32,883 bases of DNA from an uncultured Bacilli bacterium (GCA_948999435.1 CARJCM010000009.1:1-32883), one strand, 5' to 3'; positions 9,045-16,833 are shown, counted from the stretch's first letter. The notes: generated by a model from the sequence alone, not told the origin. Translations and numbers: made by a program.

Positions 9045-9770
9045 ATGGATACAAATAAACTAATTGAAAGATTACAAATTGAATATGAAAGACAAGATAA
9101 AAGTGGTGTTTATGGTTTAACGCAGAGACTTCTAGCTTATAATTCTAATAAAATAGAAGGTAGTACTCTTACCTATAATCAAACTTCTTCTATTTTTGAA
9201 ACAGGTTATCTTAGTAGTGATGGTGATATGACAATAAGAACAAAAGATGTAGAAGAAATGACAGGACATTTTGTTATGTTTAATAATATGCTTAAATCAT
9301 ATCAAGATAATTTAAGTGAAGAATTAATTAAGAAATATCATTATGATTTGAAGTCAGGAGTTTTTGAGGATATAGCTAATGGTTATCCTATTGGTGAGTA
9401 TAAAACTAGAGCTAATATAGTATCTGATATTAAAACAATATTACCTAGTGAAGTGGAAGGCGAGATAAAAAAATTATTAGATGATTATAATTCTAAAAGT
9501 AATATCTCTTTAGAAGATATAGTTAGCTTTCATGTGAAATATGAAGCTATTCATCCATTTCAAGATGGTAATGGTAGAACAGGTAGAATAATAATGTATA
9601 AAGAGTGTTTAAAAAATAATATTTTTCCATTTATAGTAGAAGATAAAAGAAAATATGAATATTATGATTATTTAAACAAAGCTCAAAAAACTAATGATTT
9701 AAAACCATTAATAGCATTTTTTAAAGAAGAACAAGATAATTATTTTAATTTAGTTAAAGATTTTATATAG
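9045..9770 (+). CDS. Fic domain protein with N-terminal autoinhibitory motif
   Basis: A 241-residue protein of the Fic/DOC superfamily, whose active members usually transfer AMP from ATP to a hydroxyl on a target protein. The catalytic motif HPFQDGNGRTGR (170-181) is complete: the base His, the metal-binding Asp and the anion-holding GNGRxGR. An N-terminal SNKIEG (34-39) fits the [S/T]xxxE[G/N] inhibitory helix, placing it with Fic proteins that silence themselves by Glu38. No antitoxin gene is adjacent, in line with built-in inhibition. The start is ATG 9045; a GTG nine bases earlier is part of the AGGTGA ribosome site. The target protein is unknown. Confidence 0.9.
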   Translation: MDTNKLIERLQIEYERQDKSGVYGLTQRLLAYNSNKIEGSTLTYNQTSSIFETGYLSSDGDMTIRTKDVEEMTGHFVMFNNMLKSYQDNLSEELIKKYHYDLKSGVFEDIANGYPIGEYKTRANIVSDIKTILPSEVEGEIKKLLDDYNSKSNISLEDIVSFHVKYEAIHPFQDGNGRTGRIIMYKECLKNNIFPFIVEDKRKYEYYDYLNKAQKTNDLKPLIAFFKEEQDNYFNLVKDFI

Positions 9771-9797
9771 AAAGTTAATGTAATAGCTTTCCTTTTT
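9769..9797 (+). terminator. terminator of the fic gene
   Basis: GAAAG (9770-9774) pairs with CTTTC (9787-9791), followed by CTTTTT. The stem is short and overlaps the stop codon; it belongs to the same stem family as the terminators at 8972, 10362 and 18248. Confidence 0.5.
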
Positions 9798-9803
9798 CAT
9801 TAA

Positions 9804-9832
9804 TTGACAGAGTTTTTTAGCTATGCTATAAT
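9804..9832 (+). promoter_or_regulatory. consensus promoter with extended -10
   Basis: TTGACA (9804-9809), 17 bp, TATAAT (9827-9832), with TGC directly before the -10. The ten bases ATGCTATAAT (9823-9832) are identical to those in the promoter at 15601-15610. It drives the gene at 9857. Confidence 0.88.
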
Positions 9833-9856
9833 TTTTATTGTAGGAAGGTGAATGAA

Positions 9857-10357
9857 ATGTATCAAACAGATGATATGGAAAATGGAATTACAATTAAAGA
9901 TTGTTTTAAAAATTTAGCAGAGCTTGCTTGGGAGACTAGAGCTATTGATTCTAGTTTAGCAGATAAATTTTTTGATATTTTGGTTGAATGTTTAGGAGTG
10001 GATTTTAGGTTAACTTTTGAAGTAGATAGAGATAGAGAACTTGTTCCAAATGGAAATGTTGCTAGTTTAATATCAAATAATTTTAGGACAATGTCTGCTT
10101 GTACAAGCAACATTGATTTATTATTTAGAAATTTTCCATATATGGTTAAAGAAGGTAGTTTTAGTCCAGAATATGTTCTATTTTTACAACAAAGAAGAAA
10201 TGTATTATTAGAATTAATAGCTTTTCAAAATAGTGTTGTTAGTAAAAATAATAGTACGGATGAAATGCATAAAATAGTTATTTTAAATAATGATATTACT
10301 TTAATTGATGCAAGAATAGCTTTAGCTAATGAAAATTTAGATACAAGAGGAAGATAA
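9857..10357 (+). CDS. unrecognised 166-residue protein
   Basis: I do not recognise a family. The predicted protein is soluble and mostly helical, with no signal peptide or membrane segment, and carries Cys residues at about 17, 45 and 81. Its C-terminal half looks like a helical bundle. The ATG at 9857 follows GGAAGGTGA at 9843-9851; an in-frame GTG at 9848 is part of that ribosome site. It has its own consensus promoter and terminator, so it is a single-gene unit. The strong promoter suggests high or growth-linked expression. Confidence 0.75.
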   Translation: MYQTDDMENGITIKDCFKNLAELAWETRAIDSSLADKFFDILVECLGVDFRLTFEVDRDRELVPNGNVASLISNNFRTMSACTSNIDLLFRNFPYMVKEGSFSPEYVLFLQQRRNVLLELIAFQNSVVSKNNSTDEMHKIVILNNDITLIDARIALANENLDTRGR

Positions 10358-10361
10358 ATTT

Positions 10362-10385
10362 AAGAAAGTTAGTAGCTTTCTTTTT
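10362..10385 (+). terminator. rho-independent terminator
   Basis: AAGAAAG (10362-10368) pairs with CTTTCTT (10376-10382) around the loop TTAGTAG, followed by T residues. It is almost identical to the rpoBC terminator. Confidence 0.7.
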
Positions 10386-10392
10386 CTTTATA

Positions 10393-10401
10393 TGTTAAGA
10401 T
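10393..10401 (+). promoter_or_regulatory. possible weak extended -10
   Basis: TGT followed by TAAGAT (10396-10401) could be an extended -10 for the gene at 10424. No convincing -35 is seen. Confidence 0.3.
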
Positions 10402-10423
10402 ATTTTATATTCGGGGGATAGGT

Positions 10424-11257
10424 ATGGAATTAAATAGATTAATAAGTATTGAAGAAAAAATAGAAATGGGTTTTATAGCTTTAGCTAAACTAGAAGCTAG
10501 TGGATTAAGTACAAGCTTTGAATATGAAGAAACTATTAAAGTTATTAATGATTGTGTAAGAGAAGAAAAGAAATTATTGGCTTCTTTATCTTATGAAGAT
10601 ATTTTAAGTGTTAGAAAGCAAATATTAAAATATTGTAATAATAAAAGTGTATCTTTGGCTTTAGGGTATTTAACTAATGCAAGTTATTATAGATTACTTA
10701 ATATTATTAATAGTATGCTTGATAGTGATTCTTTTCTTTATGCGATGTATTTACGGTATGATTTGAATCAAATTATATTTTCGTTTTTAGATTATTTAAT
10801 TAATAATCCTATTTATGAAGAAATAAGAGATGAACTAATTTTTTATAAATATAATCTAATATTTATGAATCGTTTAAGTGAAGATGATTTTTTGCAAACA
10901 AGGAACATTGCTACTATAAATATTGAATCTAAAAGTTTTAAAGTTGATTGTAATCCTGATTTGATATTTGTTGATAAATCTGTATTAATATTAGAAGGTA
11001 GAGAACATGTTGATACTTTAGAAAAATATGGAGATAATTTTAAAGAAAATAATAATTCTTTTGCTTTAGTAATGATTTCAATTTTAGAATTAATCGCAAG
11101 ACTAGTTCTTAGTGAAGAAGAAATATTACAATACTTACAAAATGATTTTCAATATTTAATGGAAGATGAAGATATTTCTTTAGATGTTAAAAATTTAATA
11201 CAAGAAATGTTAAATATTTTAGAACAATTAAAAGAAAGAATAGAAGTTGCAAGATAA
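10424..11257 (+). CDS. unrecognised 277-residue helical protein
   Basis: I do not recognise a family. The sequence is rich in Leu, Ile, Glu and Lys and predicted almost wholly helical. It has no membrane segment or signal peptide. The C-terminus (LQEMLNILEQLKERIEVA type) looks like an amphipathic or coiled-coil helix. The ATG has a strong GGGGGATAGG ribosome site. It follows a terminator and has only a weak promoter candidate. No catalytic motif is visible. Confidence 0.75.
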   Translation: MELNRLISIEEKIEMGFIALAKLEASGLSTSFEYEETIKVINDCVREEKKLLASLSYEDILSVRKQILKYCNNKSVSLALGYLTNASYYRLLNIINSMLDSDSFLYAMYLRYDLNQIIFSFLDYLINNPIYEEIRDELIFYKYNLIFMNRLSEDDFLQTRNIATINIESKSFKVDCNPDLIFVDKSVLILEGREHVDTLEKYGDNFKENNNSFALVMISILELIARLVLSEEEILQYLQNDFQYLMEDEDISLDVKNLIQEMLNILEQLKERIEVAR

Positions 11258-11282
11258 AAAACTTTATTTTTACTTTTTAATA

Positions 11283-11291
11283 TGATATACT
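11283..11291 (+). promoter_or_regulatory. extended -10 before the anchored Ig-like protein
   Basis: TGA followed by TATACT (11286-11291), with a poor TTTATT (11263-11268) at the -35 position, 17 bp away. Confidence 0.5.
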
Positions 11292-11315
11292 TTTTCTTAA
11301 GAGTAGGTGAAGCGC

Positions 11316-12605
11316 ATGAAGTATGTACTTGGTTGGGGCGCTATATTATTATTTTTTGGTGGTTTAGTTATTGGTGGTTTCTTTTTAATTAATAATGTTA
11401 GTACAGATGTTTTTTCTTATAAAGAAGTAGAAGAGTTAAAATATGGTGATTATGATATAACAGATTTTGTTAAACAAAAGATAGAATGTAAAAAGAATGA
11501 ATGTACTTTTAAAAAGAAAAAAGTAACTTATACTTTATCAGAAATAAAGAGTCTTGGTAAACAAAAACTAGATTTAGAAATAGAATATGATAAAGAAAAA
11601 TATAAACATACTTTTGAAGTGGATATAATAGATAAAAAAGCTCCTGAAATTGTTTTAAGTGAAAAATATGCAGTATTAAATGTTAATAGTAAATGGGATA
11701 GTAAAAGTTATATCACTAGTGTGTCTGATAATTTTGATGAACTTAGTATTGACGAAATAGAAATTGAAGATAGTGTTAATGCGAAAAAAATAGGAGATTA
11801 TGAAGTTATTTATAAAATAAAAGATAGTTCTGGTAATGAGACTAAAAGTATTTTGAAAGTAATGATTAAAGATCCTAATACAAAAGTAGAAATACCTAAA
11901 GAAGAGGCTCCTAGTACACCAACTGTTAATGAAAATGAAAAATTTGAAGCGAAAATAAGTACAACAGGGATGTATGATTTTCATAACACTTTAAATCAAG
12001 ATAATAAAACTGGTAGTACTACTAAAGAGATTATAGTGACTAATAATGCGACTATTAATTTTAATTTTGATTTAAAGGGGAGTGGAGCATATACTGTTGG
12101 GTTAAATATTTCTAGTAAAGATGAAACACCAACCAATGCTAAAGATTTTAGTTGTGGTATTAATTCTCTTGATTATTGTTATAAAGATACAATTGATACT
12201 AATCTAAAATATTCTTATACTTTTAAAGAAGAAGGAACTTATTATATTTATATAATTTTTAAAGATAGAATGAATAATGTTACTTTGGAACAAAAAATGA
12301 AAATAATAGTTAAAGTTTCTAATGAATTAACTGATTTTAAATTAACTCATAAAGAGAATAATGGGAAAGAATATGTTTATATAACTGCTATAGGTGGTGG
12401 TAGTGATTTAAGAATAACAGATTTTGATTTTGATACTGATGATGAAAGATACTTTGATGAAAGTGGTTATAATGCAAGTAATTTAATTGGAATAGAAAAT
12501 AATTATATGATATTGAATTTTAAAAAAGGTTGTTATTATAAATTGATGATTGAAGTAACATCAGGTAATAAATCTATAAAAAGAAGTATTAATATTCAAA
12601 AATAA
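11316..12605 (+). CDS. membrane-anchored surface protein with Ig-like domain
   Basis: A 429-residue protein with an N-terminal hydrophobic segment at about 5-27 and no obvious cleavage site or lipobox, so most likely a signal anchor with the rest outside the cell. At about residues 105-190 a domain reading DKKAPEIVL ... SVSDNFDEL ... GDYEVIYKIKDSSGNET matches the DUF5011/bacterial Ig-like pattern (Asp-rich start, conserved DxxGN near the end). A Pro/Glu-rich linker follows, then beta-rich sequence to the end. The function is unknown; display or adhesion is an inference from the domain type. The ATG at 11316 is chosen because the GTG at 11307 is part of the AGGTGA ribosome site. Confidence 0.75.
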   Translation: MKYVLGWGAILLFFGGLVIGGFFLINNVSTDVFSYKEVEELKYGDYDITDFVKQKIECKKNECTFKKKKVTYTLSEIKSLGKQKLDLEIEYDKEKYKHTFEVDIIDKKAPEIVLSEKYAVLNVNSKWDSKSYITSVSDNFDELSIDEIEIEDSVNAKKIGDYEVIYKIKDSSGNETKSILKVMIKDPNTKVEIPKEEAPSTPTVNENEKFEAKISTTGMYDFHNTLNQDNKTGSTTKEIIVTNNATINFNFDLKGSGAYTVGLNISSKDETPTNAKDFSCGINSLDYCYKDTIDTNLKYSYTFKEEGTYYIYIIFKDRMNNVTLEQKMKIIVKVSNELTDFKLTHKENNGKEYVYITAIGGGSDLRITDFDFDTDDERYFDESGYNASNLIGIENNYMILNFKKGCYYKLMIEVTSGNKSIKRSINIQK

Positions 12606-12608
12606 TTC

Positions 12609-12637
12609 TTGCATATAATAGTAATGTGTTATATAAT
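12609..12637 (+). promoter_or_regulatory. glyS promoter
   Basis: TTGCAT (12609-12614), 17 bp, TATAAT (12632-12637). Transcription should begin at about 12643-12645, only four to six bases before the first stem of the T-box. Confidence 0.8.
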
Positions 12638-12643
12638 TTAGAT

Positions 12644-12768
12644 ATACAAGCGATGAAGGATGTGGCGAATCTGGAGCTATATAAAAAAATAAAGGTGATT
12701 TCTCTAGAAGAAATAAGTAGGGTGGAACCGCGGATTGTATTTTCGTCCCTATTTGTTTCTTTTGGAGT
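12644..12768 (+). ncRNA. glycine T-box riboswitch with very short Stem I
   Basis: The T-box core AGGGTGGAACCGCGG lies at 12719-12733. Its TGGA bulge would pair with a UCCA tRNA end, matching the U73 discriminator of bacterial tRNA-Gly. The terminator helix is 12709-12722 with 12747-12760, followed by T residues. Stem III is ATTTC (12698-12702) with GAAAT (12710-12714). Stem I appears reduced to 12649-12678: AGC/GCT at the base, a three-base GAT bulge with tandem GA/GA (12655-56 with 12674-75) like a kink-turn, GGAT/ATCT, and a seven-base loop holding GGC (12664-12666), the probable specifier. The system should raise glyS when uncharged tRNA-Gly accumulates. Confidence 0.88.
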
Positions 12769-12795
12769 TTTTTAATTTTGAAGGGAAAGATATAA

Positions 12796-14175
12796 ATGGA
12801 AAAAGTAACACAAGATACAATAGTTAATTATTGTAAACAATATGGTTTTATATTTCAAGGTAGTGAAATATATGGGGGGCTTGCTAATACTTGGGATTAT
12901 GGACCTATGGGAAGAGAATTAAAAGAAAATATTAGACGTGCTTGGTGGAAAAAGTTTATGCAAGAAAATCCATATAATTATGGACTTGATAGTGCAATTC
13001 TCATGAATCCTGAAGTATGGGTAGCCAGTGGACATGTAACTAATTTTAATGATCCATTAATTGATTGTAAAGCATGTAAAGCAAGACACAGAGCAGATAA
13101 ATTAATTGAAGAATTTACAAATGGGACAGAAACTGGTGATGGATGGAGTAATGAAAAATTAGAAAATTATATTATTACTAATGAAATTAAATGTCCTAAA
13201 TGTGGTAAACAAGATTTTACTTCAATTCGTAAATTTAATTTGCTTTTTGAGACATCTATGGGAGTTACAGAAGATTCTAAATCAAGTGTATATTTAAGGG
13301 GAGAAACTGCGCAAGGTATATTTGTTAATTTCTTAAATGTTCAAAGAAGTATGAGACTTAAAGTACCTTTTGGTATTTGTCAAACTGGTAAAAGTTTTAG
13401 AAATGAAATTACACCAGGAAACTTTATTTTTAGAACTAGAGAATTTGAACAAATGGAATTAGAATTCTTTTGTAAACCAGGTGAAGATTTAGAATGGTTT
13501 GGATACTGGAAAAATTATTGTTTGGATTTCTTAAAAAGTTTAGGTTTAAAAAAAGAAAACTTAAGATATCGTGATCATGCAAAAGAAGAATTATCTTTTT
13601 ATAGTAAAGCGACGACTGATATAGAATATTTATTTCCAATGGGCTGGGGAGAACTTTGGGGTGTTGCAGATCGTACTGATTATGATTTAGGAGTTCATAC
13701 AGGACATTCTAAGACAGACCTTAGATATTTAGATCCTGATACTAATGAAAAATATTTACCATATGTTATTGAACCTAGTGTTGGTTTGGATAGACTTTTA
13801 TATGCAGTACTAACTGATGCTTATACAATTGAAGAATTAGAAAATGGAGATTCAAGAGAAGTTTTAAAAATTCATCCAGCTTTAGCACCAATAAAAGTAA
13901 CTATTTTACCTTTAATTAAAAAAGTACATGGTGAGAAAGCTAATGATGTATACGCCTCTTTGTGTAAAGATTTTATGTGTTCTATGGATACAACTGGTTC
14001 TATTGGTAAAAGATATAGAAGAAGTGATGCAGTTGGAACACCACTTTGTATTACTATAGATGATGAGACTATTAATAATGATACAGTTACAATAAGACTT
14101 AGAGATACAATGGAACAAATTACAATGCCTGTAAAAGAATTAAAAAAGTATATTGAAGAAACTATTAGGTTTTAA
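12796..14175 (+). CDS. glyS: glycyl-tRNA synthetase, dimeric alpha2 type
   Basis: A 459-residue class II synthetase that attaches glycine to tRNA-Gly, of the single-chain kind found in many Bacillota and in eukaryotes, not the alpha/beta type. Visible motifs are NTWDYGPMG near the start, paired cysteines DCKACKA and KCPKCGK in the insertion, motif 2 with FRNE (201-204) and TREFEQMELEFF, and motif 3 with GLDR (330-333). The C-terminal anticodon-binding domain begins near PIKVTILPL. Length is as expected. The ATG follows GAAGGGAAAG. Expression is controlled by the T-box immediately upstream. No clear terminator follows. Confidence 0.97.
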   Translation: MEKVTQDTIVNYCKQYGFIFQGSEIYGGLANTWDYGPMGRELKENIRRAWWKKFMQENPYNYGLDSAILMNPEVWVASGHVTNFNDPLIDCKACKARHRADKLIEEFTNGTETGDGWSNEKLENYIITNEIKCPKCGKQDFTSIRKFNLLFETSMGVTEDSKSSVYLRGETAQGIFVNFLNVQRSMRLKVPFGICQTGKSFRNEITPGNFIFRTREFEQMELEFFCKPGEDLEWFGYWKNYCLDFLKSLGLKKENLRYRDHAKEELSFYSKATTDIEYLFPMGWGELWGVADRTDYDLGVHTGHSKTDLRYLDPDTNEKYLPYVIEPSVGLDRLLYAVLTDAYTIEELENGDSREVLKIHPALAPIKVTILPLIKKVHGEKANDVYASLCKDFMCSMDTTGSIGKRYRRSDAVGTPLCITIDDETINNDTVTIRLRDTMEQITMPVKELKKYIEETIRF

Positions 14176-14219
14176 TTTGTAAATTTAATGTCTTTTCATA
14201 TTTAATTTAGATTTATGTA

Positions 14220-14248
14220 TTTACAATTTGAATTTCATACTATATAAT
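14220..14248 (+). promoter_or_regulatory. metK promoter
   Basis: TTTACA (14220-14225), 17 bp, TATAAT (14243-14248). The start at about 14255 is some 20 bases before the riboswitch aptamer. The region 14176-14219 is AT-rich with no gene. Confidence 0.7.
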
Positions 14249-14274
14249 TTTATTATAAATAATTTTAAATATTT

Positions 14275-14412
14275 ACCTTATTAAGAGTGATGGAGGGAAT
14301 AGGCCCGAAGAAGTCCAGCAACCTATTTAAGTTAGGTGCTAAATCCTACGGTAAAACCGAAAGATGAGGATAGTCATAAACATTTAGAGAGATTATCTTT
14401 AAGTGTTTTTTT
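14275..14412 (+). ncRNA. SAM-I (S-box) riboswitch
   Basis: The leader carries the S-box core: CTTATTAAGAG (14277-14287), TGGAGGGA, GGCCCGAAGAAG and CAGCAACC, then the closing strand near 14363-14369. The expression platform is a terminator, AAACATTTA (14378-14386) with TAAGTGTTT (14400-14408), followed by T residues. An alternative helix, AAAGAT (14360-14365) with ATCTTT (14395-14400), would break the terminator when SAM is low. It shuts off metK when its product is plentiful. Confidence 0.96.
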
Positions 14413-14441
14413 CTTTTAAGGTAAAAAGAGGAGGAATGAAA

Positions 14442-15569
14442 ATGAAAAAATTATTTACAACAGAAGCAGTAACAAGTGGACACCCTGATAAAATGTGTGA
14501 TTTGATTGCTGACGCCATATTAGATGCCTATTTAAAGGAGGATGAAAATTCAAGAGTAGCTTGTGAAGTTGTCGCAAGTAAAAAACAAATATTAATTATG
14601 GGGGAAATAACTAGTAAAGTAAAAATTAAAGTAGAAGATATTGCTAGAAAAATTATTTGTGATATTGGCTATGATAATGATGAATTAGGTTTTAATGGTA
14701 ATAATATTAAAATAATAACAGATTTAAATAAGCAATCTTCTGATATTGCACTTGGAGTGGATAAAGAGGATACTGGTGCAGGTGATCAAGGGATTATGTA
14801 TGGTTATGCTACAAATGAAACAGATAATTATATGCCTTTAGTTCATAATCTGTCTTGTTCTTTAGTAAAAAGGTTAGAAAGTGTGCGAAAAACTAAAGAA
14901 ATAAAAGGTCTTAGACCTGATGGCAAGGCACAAGTAACTTTAGAAGATAATAATGGTAGTTTTAAGATAAAAACAATAGTCATTTCAGCCCAACATGATG
15001 ATAATATTGATTTAGAAACTTTAAGAAATGAAATTATACATAAAGTTATAAAGAATGTAATTAGTGATGATTTAATAGATAGAAATACAGAAATATTAAT
15101 TAATCCAACAGGAAGATTTGTAATTGGGGGACCAGTTGGTGATAGTGGTCTTACAGGACGCAAAATATGTGTTGATACTTATGGAGGTATAACTCCACAT
15201 GGTGGAGGAGCTTTTAGTGGTAAAGACTATACAAAAGTTGATAGAAGTGCTGCTTATTATGCAAGGTATGTTGCTAAAAATGTAGTAGCAAGTGGTTTAG
15301 CAGATAAATGTTTAATAAGTGTTAGTTATGCTATTGGTGTTTCTGAGCCCTTAATGATAGAACTTAATTCTTTTAATACGGGTAAATACTCTGATGAAGA
15401 ATTATTGAAAATAGTTAAGAAAGTATTTAATTTTAAACCGTCTAATATTATTAAAGAATTAGATTTAAAACATTTAAAATATCAAGATACAACGTTATAT
15501 TCTCATTTTGGTAAGGATAATTTATCTTATGAAAACTTGGATAAAATTGAATTTTTAACAAATTTTTAG
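14442..15569 (+). CDS. metK: S-adenosylmethionine synthetase
   Basis: A 375-residue methionine adenosyltransferase that makes SAM from methionine and ATP. Visible motifs are GHPDK (13-17, ATP/metal), GAGDQGIMYGYATNE (from 112) and the glycine-rich GGGAFSGKD (254-262) followed by TKVDRSAAYYARY. It is slightly shorter than the usual 390-400 residues but appears complete. Two in-frame ATGs follow the AGAGGAGG ribosome site (14427-14434). The second, at 14442, has the proper spacing and gives the conserved MKKLFTTEAVTSGHPDK start. It is controlled by the SAM-I riboswitch just upstream, so its product represses its own synthesis. Confidence 0.96.
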   Translation: MKKLFTTEAVTSGHPDKMCDLIADAILDAYLKEDENSRVACEVVASKKQILIMGEITSKVKIKVEDIARKIICDIGYDNDELGFNGNNIKIITDLNKQSSDIALGVDKEDTGAGDQGIMYGYATNETDNYMPLVHNLSCSLVKRLESVRKTKEIKGLRPDGKAQVTLEDNNGSFKIKTIVISAQHDDNIDLETLRNEIIHKVIKNVISDDLIDRNTEILINPTGRFVIGGPVGDSGLTGRKICVDTYGGITPHGGGAFSGKDYTKVDRSAAYYARYVAKNVVASGLADKCLISVSYAIGVSEPLMIELNSFNTGKYSDEELLKIVKKVFNFKPSNIIKELDLKHLKYQDTTLYSHFGKDNLSYENLDKIEFLTNF

Positions 15570-15581
15570 GAAAGTAGGAAT

Positions 15582-15610
15582 TTGACATTTAGCATGAATA
15601 ATGCTATAAT
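15582..15610 (+). promoter_or_regulatory. consensus promoter with extended -10
   Basis: TTGACA (15582-15587), 17 bp, TATAAT (15605-15610) with TGC before the -10. It shares the ten bases ATGCTATAAT with the promoter at 9804. Confidence 0.88.
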
Positions 15611-15642
15611 AGGCTCAATTATTTAATTGGAGGGGGATTAAT

Positions 15643-16470
15643 ATGAGAAATTATTCAGATGCATTAGATAATAGAAATTATGGAGATACAACTAAAACTA
15701 AGAAAAAAGGCTCTAAAGTTGTAAAAATATTTGGTGGACTTGCTTTAACTGCTGCGATAGGATTAGGTATCGTTGGTTATTCTTTTAGAGGGAATATAGC
15801 TAATTTTATCAAAAACTTTGGTAAGGATGATGTAAATCCCGATGATTTACTAGCTTTTTCTGAGGCTATACCTTTAGATAAAGATGGTGTTATTAGTATT
15901 ACTTATCCATTTGTAGATAGAACATTAGAAAATGTTAATGGTAGATACTCTTTACCTGATAGTTATGATTTTGTTTATATAGGTGATGATGAAAGTCCAA
16001 CTTTAAAGGTAATTAAAAATGGGGAGTTAGAACCAAGCAATATTGTTAGTGTAGAATCTAATGATGGTTATCCAGTAGATGTTATTGGTGTTAAAACCGA
16101 TTATGCTAACTTTTTAAATGATGCTGGAGAAATAAAAAGTAATGCTTTAAGTGAGAGTAATCCTAATAATAGTAAACTTGCTTTAGAAAATTATGAAGTT
16201 CCAGATGTATATTCTTTACCTGCTGGGTTTAAATTATATTGTGAAGATGAAGCAATAAATAAACAAGCATTACTTGCTTATATAGCAGAAGATGGTACTA
16301 ATGTGTATGTTATTCCTAAAGCATTAATTGGTGAGTTTGTAGTTGTAACAGAAAATGATTTTACAATTATAGGAAAATATAATGTTTTAAAAGATCAAAT
16401 TGCTGAAGTTTATGATTTATACGAAAGTAATAGGTTAAATAATGGAACGCAAACAAGTAATAGTAGATAA
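15643..16470 (+). CDS. unrecognised membrane-anchored protein
   Basis: A 275-residue protein. After about 25 polar residues ending in a basic patch (TKTKKKGSK) there is one membrane segment at about 29-47 (IFGGLALTAAIGLGIVGYS). The basic patch suggests N-in topology with the remaining 225 residues outside. The outer part is acidic, looks beta-rich and ends in a Ser/Asn/Thr-rich tail. I recognise no family. The ATG has a strong GGAGGGGG ribosome site and a consensus promoter. The last 29 bases overlap the next gene, suggesting co-translation. Confidence 0.78.
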   Translation: MRNYSDALDNRNYGDTTKTKKKGSKVVKIFGGLALTAAIGLGIVGYSFRGNIANFIKNFGKDDVNPDDLLAFSEAIPLDKDGVISITYPFVDRTLENVNGRYSLPDSYDFVYIGDDESPTLKVIKNGELEPSNIVSVESNDGYPVDVIGVKTDYANFLNDAGEIKSNALSESNPNNSKLALENYEVPDVYSLPAGFKLYCEDEAINKQALLAYIAEDGTNVYVIPKALIGEFVVVTENDFTIIGKYNVLKDQIAEVYDLYESNRLNNGTQTSNSR

Positions 16471-16708
16471 TAAAACTTATGAAGCTTTAGCTATATTTCA
16501 TAATGATGAAACAGATAAAGATTATGTGGTTTATACAGATTTAAAAGCGGATATGACTAAGGGTATTACTTTATCGTGTGTTATTTGTAAGGAAGAAAAT
16601 GAAAATATAATTCCTATTAAAATACAAGATACAAGAGATAAAGAAATTGCTGCTGATTTAATAAGAACTGTAATGGTAGAAATAAGTAAATATAGTAAGA
16701 AAAATTAG
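16442..16708 (+). CDS. DUF1292 family protein
   Basis: An 88-residue acidic protein resembling the DUF1292 (YrzB-like) family. The typical stretch is YEALAIFHNDETDKDYVVYT (13-32), followed by a beta strand and a C-terminal helix (AADLIRTVMVEISKY). Members are widespread in Bacillota and of unknown function, often beside ruvX and ireB; neither is present here. It starts inside the preceding gene in another frame (29-base overlap), with AGG at 16432-16434 as a modest ribosome site, so translational coupling is likely. Confidence 0.8.
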   Translation: MERKQVIVDNKTYEALAIFHNDETDKDYVVYTDLKADMTKGITLSCVICKEENENIIPIKIQDTRDKEIAADLIRTVMVEISKYSKKN

Positions 16709-16727
16709 CTTTAAAAAAGCTTTTTTT
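16707..16727 (+). terminator. rho-independent terminator
   Basis: AGCTTT (16707-16712), three-base loop, AAAGCT (16716-16721), then six T residues. The left arm overlaps the stop codon of the DUF1292 gene. Confidence 0.7.
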
Positions 16728-16736
16728 ATAGTTTGA

Positions 16737-16768
16737 TTGACATATATTAACTTTTATGTTAATATATG
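16737..16768 (+). promoter_or_regulatory. toxin-antitoxin promoter with palindromic operator
   Basis: TTGACA (16737-16742), 17 bp, TAATAT (16760-16765) with TGT before the -10. A perfect 11-bp inverted repeat, CATATATTAAC (16741-16751) and GTTAATATATG (16758-16768), spans from the -35 to the end of the -10. A bound dimer would block RNA polymerase. The HTH protein encoded two genes downstream is the obvious candidate repressor. Confidence 0.8.
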
Positions 16769-16793
16769 TATGTTGAATGTGGAGGAGTTAGGA

Positions 16794-16817
16794 ATGAAAA
16801 GTCATGAGTTAAGTTAG
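16794..16817 (+). CDS. candidate seven-codon leader ORF
   Basis: ATG at 16794 opens a seven-codon frame (MKSHELS) ending in TAG at 16815-16817. It has the best ribosome site of the operon, GGAGGAG at 16781-16787, six bases from the ATG. The toxin's own ribosome site begins right after its stop. It may be a leader peptide that tunes translation of the toxin gene, or a relic. Confidence 0.4.
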   Translation: MKSHELS

Positions 16818-16833
16818 AAAGGAAGTATTATAT

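Noticed and set aside
14177..14226. glyS terminator from TTGTAAAT and ATTTACAA
   Set aside because: The arms are 34 bases apart with no G/C-rich part and the right arm is in the metK promoter.
9036..14441. In-frame GTG starts at 9036, 9848, 11307 and 14403
   Set aside because: The first three lie inside the AGGTG ribosome sites of better-placed ATGs. The one at 14403 is in the riboswitch terminator.
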